Assembly: GCA_003194525.1 (NCBI GenBank)
Contig: NBIV01000312.1
Location: forward strand, 32,994 to 96,993
Length of the DNA stretch: 64,000 nt
Reading direction: 5' to 3'
DNA from: Gracilariopsis chorda
Lineage: Eukaryota > Rhodophyta > Florideophyceae > Gracilariales > Gracilariaceae
A program made the translations under genes and the position numbers. Each line of letters starts with the position of its first letter. Position 1 is the first letter of the stretch. A model generated the notes under the pieces. That model worked only from the letters and a program-made list of their open reading frames with translations, did no database searches and was not told where the DNA came from. Of the stretch, positions 30,230 to 40,647 are shown in pieces.

Positions 30230-31981
30230 AAGTCCAAACATCGCCACTAGACCCAGCTGTTGTCGAGATACGGCATTTTCTACAAGAACCATCGCAGTCA
30301 CATATTCCTGATAGACCAACATCAGCAATAACGTCCGTCAATCCGATCTCAAACATAACGGTCAGAACAAACACTCCATCGCAATCTCTTGTCCGCCGTG
30401 GTTCACGAAAGCATAATACTAGCACACAATGACGTTCCGAACAACGAGCCCTTCATGTTGGGGCCCGTACAAATCCTTCCAACGAAAGCATTGCAAGATC
30501 GTTAGAATTCGACTCGCAGCAATGGATGTCGCAACTGGATCATTTTCAGAGTCAAGAATTTGAGTATCGATATCGAATAATCCGTCTCTACTCTTAGTTA
30601 TCTTTGAAGACAGTCAAAGAGATACAAACCATCAATAGTCCGTGGAAACTCAAGGTACGTAGTCGAACTGAAGAGAAACTTTTTGCGAGAATTTTGATTC
30701 ATGTCTACATTTCCAATCGCAAAGGAACTTCTCTATCCCACTTCATCTCTACAAATCGTGGGTTGGCGGACTTTGAAAAATGGGGAAGAAAAATCTATGA
30801 AGAATTTGTTTACTTGGGAAATTCCCCTTGACTTTGCTACCATCATCACACAGTTGTCTCCGGCTGAAAGAGATGTGCTTAGACGATCGATCGCACGTTT
30901 GATGCGGCCGAAGAAGCACGGGAAAGAGGAGGAGCGAAAAGAGGACGTTGCGCAGCAGCAGAACAATTTTACGTAGAATGAGTTTGCGAGGCTGGTGGTG
31001 CTGCTTCGTGAGGACCGACGCTGTAGGAAGGCACTATAAAAAGCGACAGGAGCCGAATTGAAGCGGGAAGATTTGGATGCACGTGTAGCTCGAGAATCGT
31101 TTTGGTATATATTCGAGGATTGTTTCAATGACAGTGCAGTGGACTCGAGCGAAGACTTCAGTGGACATCTGGATGATATTGACTCTAATAAACGGCCAGT
31201 AGCGTATCGGAGCGCGACACCGTTGAAGAACCATTTTTACCAGGCTAAGAAGTTATTTATGAAAGTATATACCATATGCTCCACTTCCAGACGAAACGAC
31301 TAATCCGAATAACTACCTTTCTGGGGTATAATACAGCTGTTGACTACAATATGCATTCGAAGCGTGTTCTTGTTTTTTGTGGTGTGCAGGATATTCACTA
31401 AAAATCCCGATATGGAGCTGGTTCAATTGTCCTCCAAATTGACTGAACTTGAAGAAGGAGCACACGTTCAAGTTGAACAGGATGACGGTGAAGATAATTT
31501 TGAAGTTCGAAAGCAAGGCAGCAAAAAGCGGAAAAGTAGTGATCTACAGCAAAGCTTTGACGAAATTTCAAAGAGAGTGGACAGGTTTCAGGTTATCATG
31601 CAAGCACAAGTGAACCTGCAAAAAGCGCAAAGATCAACTACCGATAAGAAGCTTTCCAATTCTGAACAAAAGAGCAAGTTGCTTGACGACATTCTGGATA
31701 GTTTAGATAGATTCAAACGAGCAAGGGAAGGAAACAATGAAGAAGTCAAAGATATGGCGAGAATGCTTCTGACGCGAAAGAAGCAGCTATTTCGAAATTT
31801 TCTTGAACAGCATGGTGACCGTAGTTCAAATGCACTCAAAGTGAGTAGCAATTATCGTGCCTCCTGTTCAGGATATACTGCCCAGCACCCAAGAGGGACA
31901 AAGGGGCCCACAACGGACTGTAACAACGGGCCGTGCGATAGTCACGGGATCATCGGTAGCGGCATAGGTCGACCCTGTTAG
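30230..31981 (+). pseudogene. Degenerate coiled-coil protein gene, family unknown
   Basis: From about 30701 to 31981 one frame (frame 2) carries consistent protein-like sequence: LSPAERDVLRRSIARLMRP, LKREDLDARVARESFWYIF, FTKNPDMELVQLSSKLTEL, then a long heptad-like coiled coil (about 31500-31830). Stops interrupt it at 30974, about 31038, 31301-31303 and about 31312. A pyrimidine-rich stretch ending GTGTGCAG near 31388 could be a splice acceptor, so part of the gap might be an intron. The FWYIF...LKNHFYQAKKLF block resembles lineage-specific multicopy families in algae and protists, possibly transposon-borne. Function not recognised. Confidence 0.45.
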
Positions 31982-32230
31982 GGAAGAACTAGAATAAAGG
32001 AACCAAGGGATAGCACAACACTGTAGTGGGGGCTTAAGGTTTACCACGGTGAAGCGGGGCAGCCCAGAGGTGCTCAATTGCACCTCGAGCGGCGGGAGCT
32101 ACGTGTCGAAAATAATAAACTGTCTACCTATCAAGGGACCGAGCCGGGAGCACCCATTCTGCGCACAATCGTACACGTGACTGACTTGGGAGTACTCCGC
32201 TCGTACCACACTACTACTAACTCTACTATG
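31982..32230. other. Short spacer, no gene seen
   Basis: Ends at the outer boundary (TGTGAG) of the minus-strand E5 LTR at 32231. The 5 bp outside is CTATG; the partner target duplication is lost because E5 is truncated. Confidence 0.4.
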
Positions 32231-33054
32231 TGTGAGTGTCATGTTGCACGATTTCACGACACCGGACGACAACAGCCCTTTTTGTACCCTTCTTTGCAGG
32301 AGAGTAGCTTGAAAATATGTTCGTAGCTCGAGAGTACCAGCACTGGCGTGCAATGTCAATAGATAGTAGACCGAAAAGGGTGAGTAGCAACGTGAGTACT
32401 GCGCCGGCAGGCACAAGAAATGCACGGCCTTGACTAAGGCAAGGCGGAAATATATGATGATAAAGGCGTACCCAGGACAGAGGCTCACTAGTAGTGGTGG
32501 AGAAGAACAATGATGACAACAGGAGCCTGTCCAAAACCTTAGGTCTAGCGCAATAGGGATATAGATGTTTTCACTGAGCACGCACGACCAAAACCTTAGG
32601 TCTAGTGAGTGGCTTGGAGCAAACTAATACACTGGCTGATCTTGTAACAGACGGAGGCAGCCGAGTCACTCACGGTGTCTAGGAGACCGAGCTGCACGGT
32701 TATGCGGGGAATTTGGGATAGAGTAATGCTGGAGGCAAGGGGGAGCAGACAGCTCTAAGAGAAGTTGGGGGTCGCCAAAGGAAGGAGAAGTCGTCTGGCC
32801 CGAGTTGGCTTGGAAGTTGCCGAACTCGGGCTTTTATAGGCAATGGTTCTATACGCATATCCTCCAGTATTGCATACTATTTCTATCCACTAATTCATAA
32901 CCACGTATTGTGAGACACATCCCTGACATGAAAAACCAGCTTGGCACAAGGTATTATACCTCTCAGGGTATTTTGTCGTCTATAAAATATATGGTGAGGG
33001 CACTAGATAATTCCAAGAACATTGTTCCAGCCACCTCATGATGCCGAGGCCACA
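32231..33054 (-). repeat. 3' LTR of E5
   Basis: Read on the minus strand it ends GCAACATGACACTCACA, identical in its last bases to the LTR ending at 61687. The two share a TATA region (CTATAAAAGCCCGAGTTCGG) followed by CCAACTCGGGCCAGAC. The inner boundary is uncertain (between about 33020 and 33054), because similarity to the other LTR fades there and overlaps the ORF start. Confidence 0.7.
32832..32839 (-). promoter_or_regulatory. TATA box in the E5 LTR
   Basis: CTATAAAA on the minus strand, conserved with 61132-61139 in the related LTR. Confidence 0.7.
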
Positions 33055-33463
33055 CGCAACTTCTATCCTTCACGACATGACAGACGATTCTAGTTCATCA
33101 CAGCACTCCGTTACATACTACCCGTTTATCGAAATGGAAGCTAAAGAGGATAGTTCACTACCGTCATCGTCTCCGTGGACTGCGCACATGGTTACAGATG
33201 CAGTACTGTCACAGGTGGAAGGCTTCGGATTTTCTTCTTCCTTGTTAGAGGGGCTAGAAAAGGTACTCCGTCGTATTTCTGAAAGCAAAATGAAATGGGA
33301 AGAAGCTGCTGTGGTACTGAATGACCTCATTGCCCAGGCACCGAATCTTTACGTGCGTGGGCTACTGCATGTAGTGGTGTTTTCTGCAAACTGTCGTCTT
33401 CTGAATACCGTCGGCCCTATTCCACTCCTTCTCACTATGCTTGATATCCATCTAGACAAATAA
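33038..33463 (+). CDS. Antisense ORF of E5, 141 residues
   Basis: Open plus-strand frame, opposite to E5 transcription, directly inside the 3' LTR. The first 50 residues are Ser/Pro-rich. The rest is helical, with LLEGLEKVLRRISES and APNLYVRGLLHVVVFSA. A minus-strand ORF in the same position relative to the related LTR of element F (60471-60761) has LPLLYIQGILEGMVFVARIR at the equivalent place. The shared location and pattern suggest a conserved element gene. Function unknown. Confidence 0.5.
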   Translation: MMPRPHATSILHDMTDDSSSSQHSVTYYPFIEMEAKEDSSLPSSSPWTAHMVTDAVLSQVEGFGFSSSLLEGLEKVLRRISESKMKWEEAAVVLNDLIAQAPNLYVRGLLHVVVFSANCRLLNTVGPIPLLLTMLDIHLDK

Positions 33464-33509
33464 AGGATATCTCGTCTTCATTTTGATACTGTGGTTGTTG
33501 TGTTGTTGT

Positions 33510-33866
33510 TCATTTTGGGTAGGCCGTGAGAACGGCTTGCGCATGCGGACTGTTCGGGTGGTGCAGAATGATACTGAAGCGTGCTGGACATATCCAGTCT
33601 TCTGGCGGAAAAGGTGGGAGGGTAGGGCTCTGGGGAAACGGTGGGGTGATATTCCGGACCACCACACTCGAGGTAGACGGATAGATCGTGGTCAGTGGAC
33701 AGATTGCCTTTCGGAAAGATTAGAATACGTCAGAAGAAGCCGTCCAAATGGTGGTACGGAGAGTACACACGTTGGTTGGAGATTTTGTCGTTCGAGCGTA
33801 GGACGTAGGTGAAGAGCGTCTTGCGGACGGGATCTAAGATATCGAGAGGGTGGCTGTTCTCCATTG
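33510..33866 (-). pseudogene. MATH-domain fragment (USP7/UBP-like), disrupted
   Basis: Minus-strand translation gives KTLFTYVLRSNDKISNQRVY, then RILIFPKGN and DHDLSVYLEC, then in another frame EDWICPARFSIILHHPN. This is the MATH/TRAF beta-sandwich as in ubiquitin-specific protease 7 N-termini. A TGA at 33730-33732 sits where the family has Trp (before RILIFPKGN), and a frameshift follows near 33640. It lies between E5 pol and the antisense ORF, in E5 orientation, and may be host sequence captured by the element. The alternative is that E5 and an old host gene are merely juxtaposed. Confidence 0.6.
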
Positions 33867-34343
33867 CGGTTCCACGAATCGATGGCAGCTCAACGGGTGA
33901 GGAGGCAAGAGAGGCAGAGGAAGGCAGACACGCCGTTCTCGCCGTGGGGAGGTCAAGGACGGGGCGCGGGATGGTGGAGGCGCAGAATGTTGTGGGAGCG
34001 GAGGGAGGCGAGGGACGTGCATATGTGCAATCTGGTCCCTTACCTGCCTTGATGGCGGGATTTGCGTCCAGGGCTCTGCCACTTGCCATCAATGCAAAAA
34101 AGGAACACGTCCCAAATTCACAGCCCTAATTCGGATGAACTAGGGCAGCCAAACACTCCCCACTCAGCGGTCGCTTCGCCTGGGCAACCGGAATCTTGCA
34201 GCCATGGCGATTCTCGCTAGTAGTTGTGAGATAGCTTTCCAGAATAGGCCAGATTCGACGCAGGGTTTATGACAGTATGCAGACGAAAGTATATTCTCAT
34301 CTGGAGATGTTTCTTCGTAGAGTATGTTTTGGAGCACAGTCCA

Positions 34344-37300
34344 TCAGTGTGTGTGCTGAGGCTCAGGGGAGATCACCTGATAGCGGAATGGAAATTGAAT
34401 CATCATTCGATTGATATCAGGTTCATACTGTAGCACAAAGTCTTTTCCACGTCCCATCTGCTGCATGAACGCAGCTGTTTCCTGCTGATAGGGGGATTCG
34501 CGAGGAATGTGGCCATATCGACCTACCGTGAAATGATAAAGGTAGATGAAGGATGCAGAATCAACAGAGCGTCCTAGGCGGGGATGGACTGTTCCAAAGA
34601 GTCTGCGTAACTTCATGAAAACACTCTCAATCAGCACGGATCCACTAAGCTTGTAAAGTGATAAACAAAGATGCATAGCTGTCCAGGTGATCTTCTTCCG
34701 TACGGGAGGAGATTCTTGTAGGTCTGCAAGCCACAGAAATATACGACGTTTAGCCACAACAAGGTCCTGAAGGCTATCGTCCAGGTCTAAAATATTGTAG
34801 TCTACCATGAGAGGCAAGATTGTGATAGTATTGCTTCCTTCGACATGGCTAGATTCGCCTTGACGCTCATCCTCCGTTAAATTCATGACTGCGTTGGGGT
34901 GTAGATATTCTGGCCTGCGGTAGTAGAACTTCAAACGTCTAGCATGAATTGGTTTCCTGCTGTATCGTTGATTCGGTGAGACCAGGATATAACGCGGATG
35001 GTTTGTGTGGACAATTCTGCATGGACCATAGTACCTGGACTTGAATGGAGGCCATTTAACATTGCGGTTCGGAGCTTTTCCTCGAGTAACTAAGAACTCA
35101 TCGCCTGCTTTAAACTTGTGCACGTATCTGGGACTACTTTGAGGGTTTGGTTGCTTGATTATGCGCCATGCTCGGTGAGCAGAACACACCAAATTCTCAT
35201 GCAGGTGGTTATCAATGGTGACGTCGGTAATGAGAGATCCGGTGTCCGAAGGATGCATTCGAGAAAGGACTCCATACAACAATTCGAAGGGCGAGTAGTC
35301 GCCACTGAGCTTATGTTGACGATATCCAAAGAGCACTTTGTCCAATTCACGGTCATATACTGAGTTTCCGTCGGAAATCATCTTGGTTATACTGTGTTTG
35401 ATGGTCCTAACCATTCTTTCGGCACGTCCATTTGACATGGGAGCATAGGCCAAGAATCCCTTTCTGCTTCATAAGTTCCTGAACTGAATTAGCCATGAAG
35501 GCTGTAGCATTGTCTGAAATAATCGTGTTAGGGTACCCGAAAGGCTGTATGATTTCCTTATCTACGAACTGGTGCACGACTGTTGCCGTAGATGTTTCAC
35601 TAGCTATTGAAAGTGGTCAACCAGTGAGATGTTCAACTCCGATCAGAAGGAACGATTTCCCCGAGCTCGTGGTTGATATTGGGCCGGCAAAGTCCACCGA
35701 AAAAGTGTGAAATAGTTGGGTTAAGGGCAGCCTCTGCGCAGTCTGATACTTCACAAGAGGTGCCGCATGCTGACAGCTAGTGCAGCTGTGTACATATTTG
35801 GTTATGTCTGATAGCATCGTGCTCCACCAGAAGCGATCTTTCATGAATGTTTTTGTCGATGCTATATCCCAATGCCCAATGTCGTCATGAAATGTTCGAA
35901 TAAGTCCAGGTCGATCAGCTATTACAGGAACTAGTACCAAGCCTGTCCCTGTGCATCTGTACAGTGTGCCGTCCCATGCTACGAACTTCTTCGAATTCCT
36001 TTTGATGGCTGCTCGGATATTTGTATCGGGTTCCTCAATTGTCATGCCACTGATGTATCGACCAATATTTGCATAATATGGCTATAGTCCGGAGAAAGAC
36101 GTGTCCTCATGGTTAGCGATAGACAACGCAGGATCCTCTTCAATCTACCTAATAGCACATGTGTGGTGAGCTTATCGCAAGAGAAAGTCAGCAGCTAGGT
36201 TCTTTGAACCAGGTAGGTAGATGATTTCAAATTCATATTCGGCGAAGCGATCTAACCATCTGGCGAGTCCCCCATGTATATCCTTCTTTTGAAACGTGTA
36301 ATTAAGTGCTTGGTGATCTGTGACTAGTTGGAAGGGCCTGGATCTTAAGAGGTAGATACGAAACTTCATCTACGAAAACATAACAGCTAGTGCCTCCTTT
36401 TCGCAAACCGAGTACCGGCGTTCAGAATCACTCATGTTGCGAGATGCAAATTGAATCAGATGAAATTTGCCATCTTCCTTTTCCTGTGCAAGGATTGCTG
36501 CGACAGTCACTGACGAAGCGTCCGTTTCGACACGAAAGGGTAAGTAAAAGCTCGGAAACGCCAATACTGGTGAGGAGGTAAGCTTGAGTTTCAGCTCTTC
36601 AAAAGCATATCACATGAAAATTTAAGCTTCTTATTATCCGATGTGGCGGCGTGCAAGACAGATGCTGTATCAGTAAATCCCTTGATGAAGGTTCTATAGT
36701 ATCCTGCAAGTTTTAGGAAGCTTCTGAGCTCCATCACCGCAGCCGGTAAGGGGGCCCCGCGTATCGCTTGGATCTTCTTCATATCCACAATTATCCCATT
36801 GGAATCTACCACATGTCCTAGCAGTTCTATTCGAGGCTTAGCGAAGTAGCACTTCGATATTTTCAGCTTGAGGCCATGTTCTGCCAGTATTATCAATACG
36901 TAGATGACATGTTCTACATGTTCATCGAGATTGTTTGAGAATATAACAACATCATCAATGTATACGCGAGCAAACTCGACTCTTCCCAATATGGAATCCA
37001 TCATTATCTGAGAGGTTGAGGGTGCATTCATTAGTCCAGACGGCATTACCTCAAATTGATAGTTCCCCTGCCGGCAGATGAAAGTAGTCATCTCCTTACA
37101 TCTGGGCGACATCCGTATTTGCCAGTAGCCTGAAAACAAGTCCAAAGTGGTAAAGAACTTGCATCCACGAAGGTCATCAAACACTTGATCCATGTGAGGT
37201 AATGGCCAACGGTCTGCTTTCATCACAGAGTTAAACGCTCGGTATTCGATACAGAAGCGAGGCCTTCTGTCTTTTTTGAGGGAAATTACAATTGGGGATG

Positions 37301-37716
37301 ACCATTGAGAACAGCTTGGCTTGATGATACCGGCTACTAACATCTTGTCGATTTCCTCTTGTAGAACCCTGTCGTCTGTCGTATTTCGGTGGAAATCTGC
37401 GTACAAGAGAATGAATAGGTGTATTGGTTTCTAATGTGAACTCATGCATTACTGGTACCTTCACTGGTCGAAGGTCATCCAAAGACCAAGGGATTAGCTC
37501 TGCGTTTTCAATTGTATCTAGCAGCTCTGAGCGTCTTGGTTCGGGAACATGGCGTAACTTGTCATTAAGCATTCCCAATTGGTCAGGATCTTGCGGGGCT
37601 GCTTCAATAAGATATGAAATCCACCAGGCCTTTCTGATATATCGTTGTTGGATGAGACGAGCAAAACATGGTTTCTGGTATTTTCTGTTGTATTGTTTTC
37701 TCGTAGTCGTGGCACA
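34344..37716 (-). pseudogene. pol: E5 pol (reverse transcriptase, RNase H, integrase), degenerate
   Basis: Reverse transcriptase at 37406-36591, with PRFCIEYRAFNSV and the catalytic VYIDDVVIFS. RNase H is split at 36370 by a stop: ETDASSVTVAAILAQ, then VTDHQALNYTFQ. Integrase: HHCC site (FHDDIGHWD to CTSCQHA, about 35900-35770), DFAGPI with the first Asp, IISDNATAF with the second (about 35530), then after a frameshift near 35440 NGRAERMVRT with the Glu. The last ORF (35453-34344, 369 residues) continues well past the integrase core. Breaks: frameshifts near 37400, 36580 and 35440; stops at 36370, 36172 and 35617. The N-terminal part is cut at E4. Confidence 0.85.
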
Positions 37717-38242
37717 GTCCGTAGAATACTATTTCCTTTGGCCAACTGGGGTAGTAGTCTATAAGGGGGTAGTAGCAGCAGATAGCCAGCCACTGGGGTG
37801 ACAATCCACTGGGTCTACTAGTGACGCGGGCACCAAATGGCAGCGAAGCGCAATGGGCGGGCGCTATCTCAAGTCCCTACAGGTCGGGAGAATGGTAGCG
37901 ATGGCTTGGAGGCCTTTGGAGTTCTACTGGCTGCATATGGTGGCAAGAAGACGGTAAGGGTGCTTGTCTTTACGCTTAGGAGATCGGCGGCACCCGAGCC
38001 AACCTATATAGCTGGCAAGGCGCTGTGACCTCCGGAAACTATCCTAACAAATTAAATAAAACTAGCTACATAATAAACCCTATGACCACAGTGCCTTGGC
38101 ACTCGCACTGTCCCCTGATATCTCCTACCTAGGAACCCAGCTTGGCCACGTGGAATATTTCGGGCAGCGATGTTCTGACCTCTGCCAGCCCAGCCCCATG
38201 GTTACTTCACCACTGCACCTGCCCAATGGTCATTCTCCTACA
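37717..38242 (-). repeat. 3' LTR of E4 (reverse oriented)
   Basis: Reverse complement of the lineage-2 LTR, about 526 bp. It starts (minus strand) TGTAGGAGAATGACC at 38242. The far end near 37717 is mutated. Adjoining sequence at 38243-38262 is the complement of an AAAGGGGGAGGTC polypurine tract. Confidence 0.85.
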
Positions 38243-38391
38243 GACCTCCCCCTTTAAGATCCGACGTCCCGTCGGCGGCTTCCCCGTCGGTGAGCTATTC
38301 TTTTCTTCCGCTGGCGTTCTTTCCTCCAGCCCAATGGGGTTGTCCTTCTCGCGTCCTCTCTCCCGATTAGGTCTCTCGCCCCCTGGTTGAC

Positions 38392-38844
38392 ATGGCTGGT
38401 CGGCCCTTCCACAGCAGGTATGGCGGCGGTACCGGTTTGCGTCCATTTGGCTGCTTTCTCGGCAAGTGGCACGTGGCCGCTACCATGCCATTGGTAGCCT
38501 ACGAGCGGGCCTCATTACTAATGAGTCTCAACTGCGGGGCGCTCCTCGTGCTCCTGCATTGCACCGACCCCTGGCGCGGACGCCCATACTTCCCTCTAGA
38601 TTACCTCGTCCTTCTGGTCGCTCTTTTCTTCGCATACCGCCTTGGTGCATCCACCATCCCCGCCCCTTCGGTAGATCGTGGTGCATTCCCTTGGCCTTTC
38701 AGATTCCTGACCGTTGGTCTCCACGGGCTCCGTGTCCGCCGTGCCGGCTTATCGATCGCGTCTACGCCATGTCCTCAGGGGCATATAAGGGCTCCCATGG
38801 CTACCTCTTGGACTATGATGGCTTCGAGCCTATCCCTCGGGTGA
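38392..38844 (+). CDS. Overlapping 150-codon hydrophobic ORF of E4 (orfX)
   Basis: Lies upstream of and overlapping the start of the aORF (from 38768) in another frame. It contains two hydrophobic stretches, around LLMSLNCGALLVLLHC and YFPLDYLVLLVALFFAYRL, that could be membrane segments. An ORF of exactly 150 codons with nearly the same sequence occurs at the same place in E3 (49278-49730, minus strand). Preserved length in two diverged copies suggests it may be translated. Alternatively it is a chance open frame in a constrained leader. Confidence 0.4.
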   Translation: MAGRPFHSRYGGGTGLRPFGCFLGKWHVAATMPLVAYERASLLMSLNCGALLVLLHCTDPWRGRPYFPLDYLVLLVALFFAYRLGASTIPAPSVDRGAFPWPFRFLTVGLHGLRVRRAGLSIASTPCPQGHIRAPMATSWTMMASSLSLG

Positions 38845-39982
38845 CCATAACTGTAGAATCGACCAACATGGCTCTGGTCCCCAGCAGCACATATGCCCAC
38901 CCTGGGGAGAAGTACGACCACACCTTGGGTTGGAATCCTATGGCCGTGAGGAGTACCCATTTACCCAGTTCGGTCACTGAGTTCGTGCGGTATGCTGACC
39001 AATACTTGGACGCCCGGCGGCTCGCTGCGATCCCCAACTATGCCCTTGAGAAGACGAACTCCCAGGAGGACTCCTGGTACAACCTTTGGCTCCACCTTCC
39101 TGCTGATGCCCGTTCGGTCGCGGGTTGCCGCGCTCTTGTCCCACTGGATATGCCCTTCGTCCGCTGCGGCGAGGAGTCTGATTACCAATGGAGAGTAAAC
39201 AAGCTCCTGGAGGACTTGTATTCGATGCATGGTGACCCTAAGGCCCCCTTTCCTCCCCCTGGTCATAGCCTCTTGGGGTTAGTCTGCTTCAGACCTCCAT
39301 ACGACTGCTTATACTGGTTATCGAACCGGAAATATTGGAATGATATGATCGAACCGGATGGTCGTATTCGAACCAACCTCAAGTACTTCTTCTGTTGGCA
39401 CCAAGTGGAGTTTCACGATATGCCTCCATCTCGCAGGTCTTCTCTATATCTCCCGCTACCTCCACTTAGCGCTGGACCTGAGGCCGCCATTTGGCACGTT
39501 TCCAATCTCCTTATGGTACTTACTCCGTCCGTGGTGGCCTACCACACCTATCAGCTCCAGGGGGACTTCACTAAACGTCTCCCCTGGCTGACCTGGCAGG
39601 TGTTTGCCGAATGGGCCGTGTTCTGTTTCATGGTCTTTCTGGGTACCGCCCGCAATGGGGTCCAAGCTAACGTCCGGGAGGCCGACTGCCGTATCTGGAA
39701 CGAGCGGGTTCTTCCCAGTCCTGAAGGCCCACTCTTCCCTCTTCCGCGGCACTGGATCCGGCTCATCCGTGAGTTGGGGGTGCAGAACATAGTCCGGGAT
39801 ACGGAGTACGAGGTTGAAGAGGCCGAGGCCCTATTGGATTATGTCCTTCAGGTCGACTGGGCGCAGACCCCCGGGTTCCTTCGGTACGATTATGACACGG
39901 ACACCTTCTCCCCGATCCCGAGACATCCTCTGGTCAATGAAGACGAGAACGCCTACCAAGCCAGACCATTGCTGGCTGTCCC
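38768..39982 (+). pseudogene. aORF of E4, first part (interrupted by E3)
   Basis: Antisense gene of lineage 2. The start at MSSGAYKGSHGYLLDYDG is chosen because in E3 a stop separates this methionine from the upstream frame. In E4 the frame is open further upstream, to 38466. Conserved blocks: HLPSSVTEFVRYADQYLDA, PPGHSLLGLVCFRPPYD, LKYFFCWHQVEFHDMPPS, WQVFAEWAVFCFMVFLGTA, EEAEALLDYVLQVDWAQTPG. Cut after LLAVPV by the E3 5' LTR; the gene resumes at 50861. No known domain recognised, and there is no gag-like zinc knuckle or protease motif. Confidence 0.8.
39978..39982 (+). repeat. Left target duplication of E3 (GTCCC)
   Basis: GTCCC before the 5' LTR; ATCCC (50856-50860) follows the 3' LTR. 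One mismatch. The undisturbed sequence in the E3 aORF (complement, GCTGTCCCCGTGAA) confirms the join. Confidence 0.85.
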
Positions 39983-40508
39983 TGTAGGAGAATGACCATT
40001 GGGCAGATGCAGTCGTGAGGTAACCATGGGGCTGGGCTGGCAGAGGTCAGAACATTGCTGGCCGAAATATTCCACGTGGCCAAGCTGGGTGCCTATGCAG
40101 GAGATAAGAGGGGACAGTGCGTGTGCCAAGGCACTGTGGCCATAGGGTTTATTATGTAGCTAATCTTATTTAATTTGTTAGGATAGTGTCCGGAGGTCAG
40201 AGCGCCTCGCCAGCTATATAGGCTGGTTCGAGTGCCGCCGACCTCTGAAGAGTAAAGACACGCACCCTCACCGTCTTCTTGGCGCCATATGCAGCCAGTA
40301 GGACTCCAAAGGCCTCCAAGCCATCGCTACCATTCTCCCGACCTGTAGGGACTTGAGATAGCGCCCGGCCATTGCCCCTCGCTGCCAGTTGGTGCCCGCG
40401 TCACCAATAGATCCAGTGGATTGTCACCCCAGTGGTTGGCTCTCTGCCGCTAGAAACCCCTAGTAGACCACTACTTCAGTTGGCCAATGGACGTAGTATT
40501 CTACTACA
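39983..40508 (+). repeat. 5' LTR of E3
   Basis: TGTAGGAGAATGACC ... GTATTCTACTACA. A TATA-like CTATATAGG lies at 40214-40222. Confidence 0.95.
40214..40222 (+). promoter_or_regulatory. TATA box in the lineage-2 LTR
   Basis: CTATATAGG, conserved in the 3' LTR (about 50562). It lies roughly midway along the LTR, a usual place for the U3 promoter. Confidence 0.6.
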
Positions 40509-40510
40509 AC

Positions 40511-40526
40511 TGGTCTCCTGACTAAG
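40511..40526 (+). other. Primer-binding site of E3
   Basis: TGGTCTCCTGACTAAG, two bases after the LTR. It shares TGGTCTCC-GAC with lineage 1. Confidence 0.65.
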
Positions 40527-40647
40527 AAGCATGACTAAGAAGCCTACAGGAACAGCCGTTTGGACCTTAAGGAAAGAAGCTTACGCATAGGACTTCTTCC
40601 ATTGGACTATTAGTCGACGCAACTGGCTCGAAAGCAACACCGACCGT

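Larger units (their letters stand above)
32231..37716 (-). mobile_element. Ty3/gypsy element E5, minus strand, truncated at its 5' side
   Basis: In element order (right to left): degenerate pol from about 37716 to 34344, a MATH-domain fragment, an ORF on the opposite strand (33038-33463), and a 3' LTR ending at 32231. The LTR is homologous to the one at 60919-61687. Gag and the 5' LTR are missing; the reverse-oriented LTR of E4 begins where E5 stops. No chromodomain is recognised, and its RT and integrase differ from lineages 1 and 2. Confidence 0.75.
37717..39982 (-). mobile_element. Ty3/gypsy element E4 (lineage 2), left part, split by E3
   Basis: E4 lies in minus orientation. Its 3' LTR (reverse) is at 37717-38242, followed inward by a polypurine tract and the antisense gene, which therefore reads on the plus strand. 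At 39982 it is interrupted by E3. The continuation of the same antisense gene resumes at 50861 and ends at 51498. Gag and pol of E4 are absent. Confidence 0.85.
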
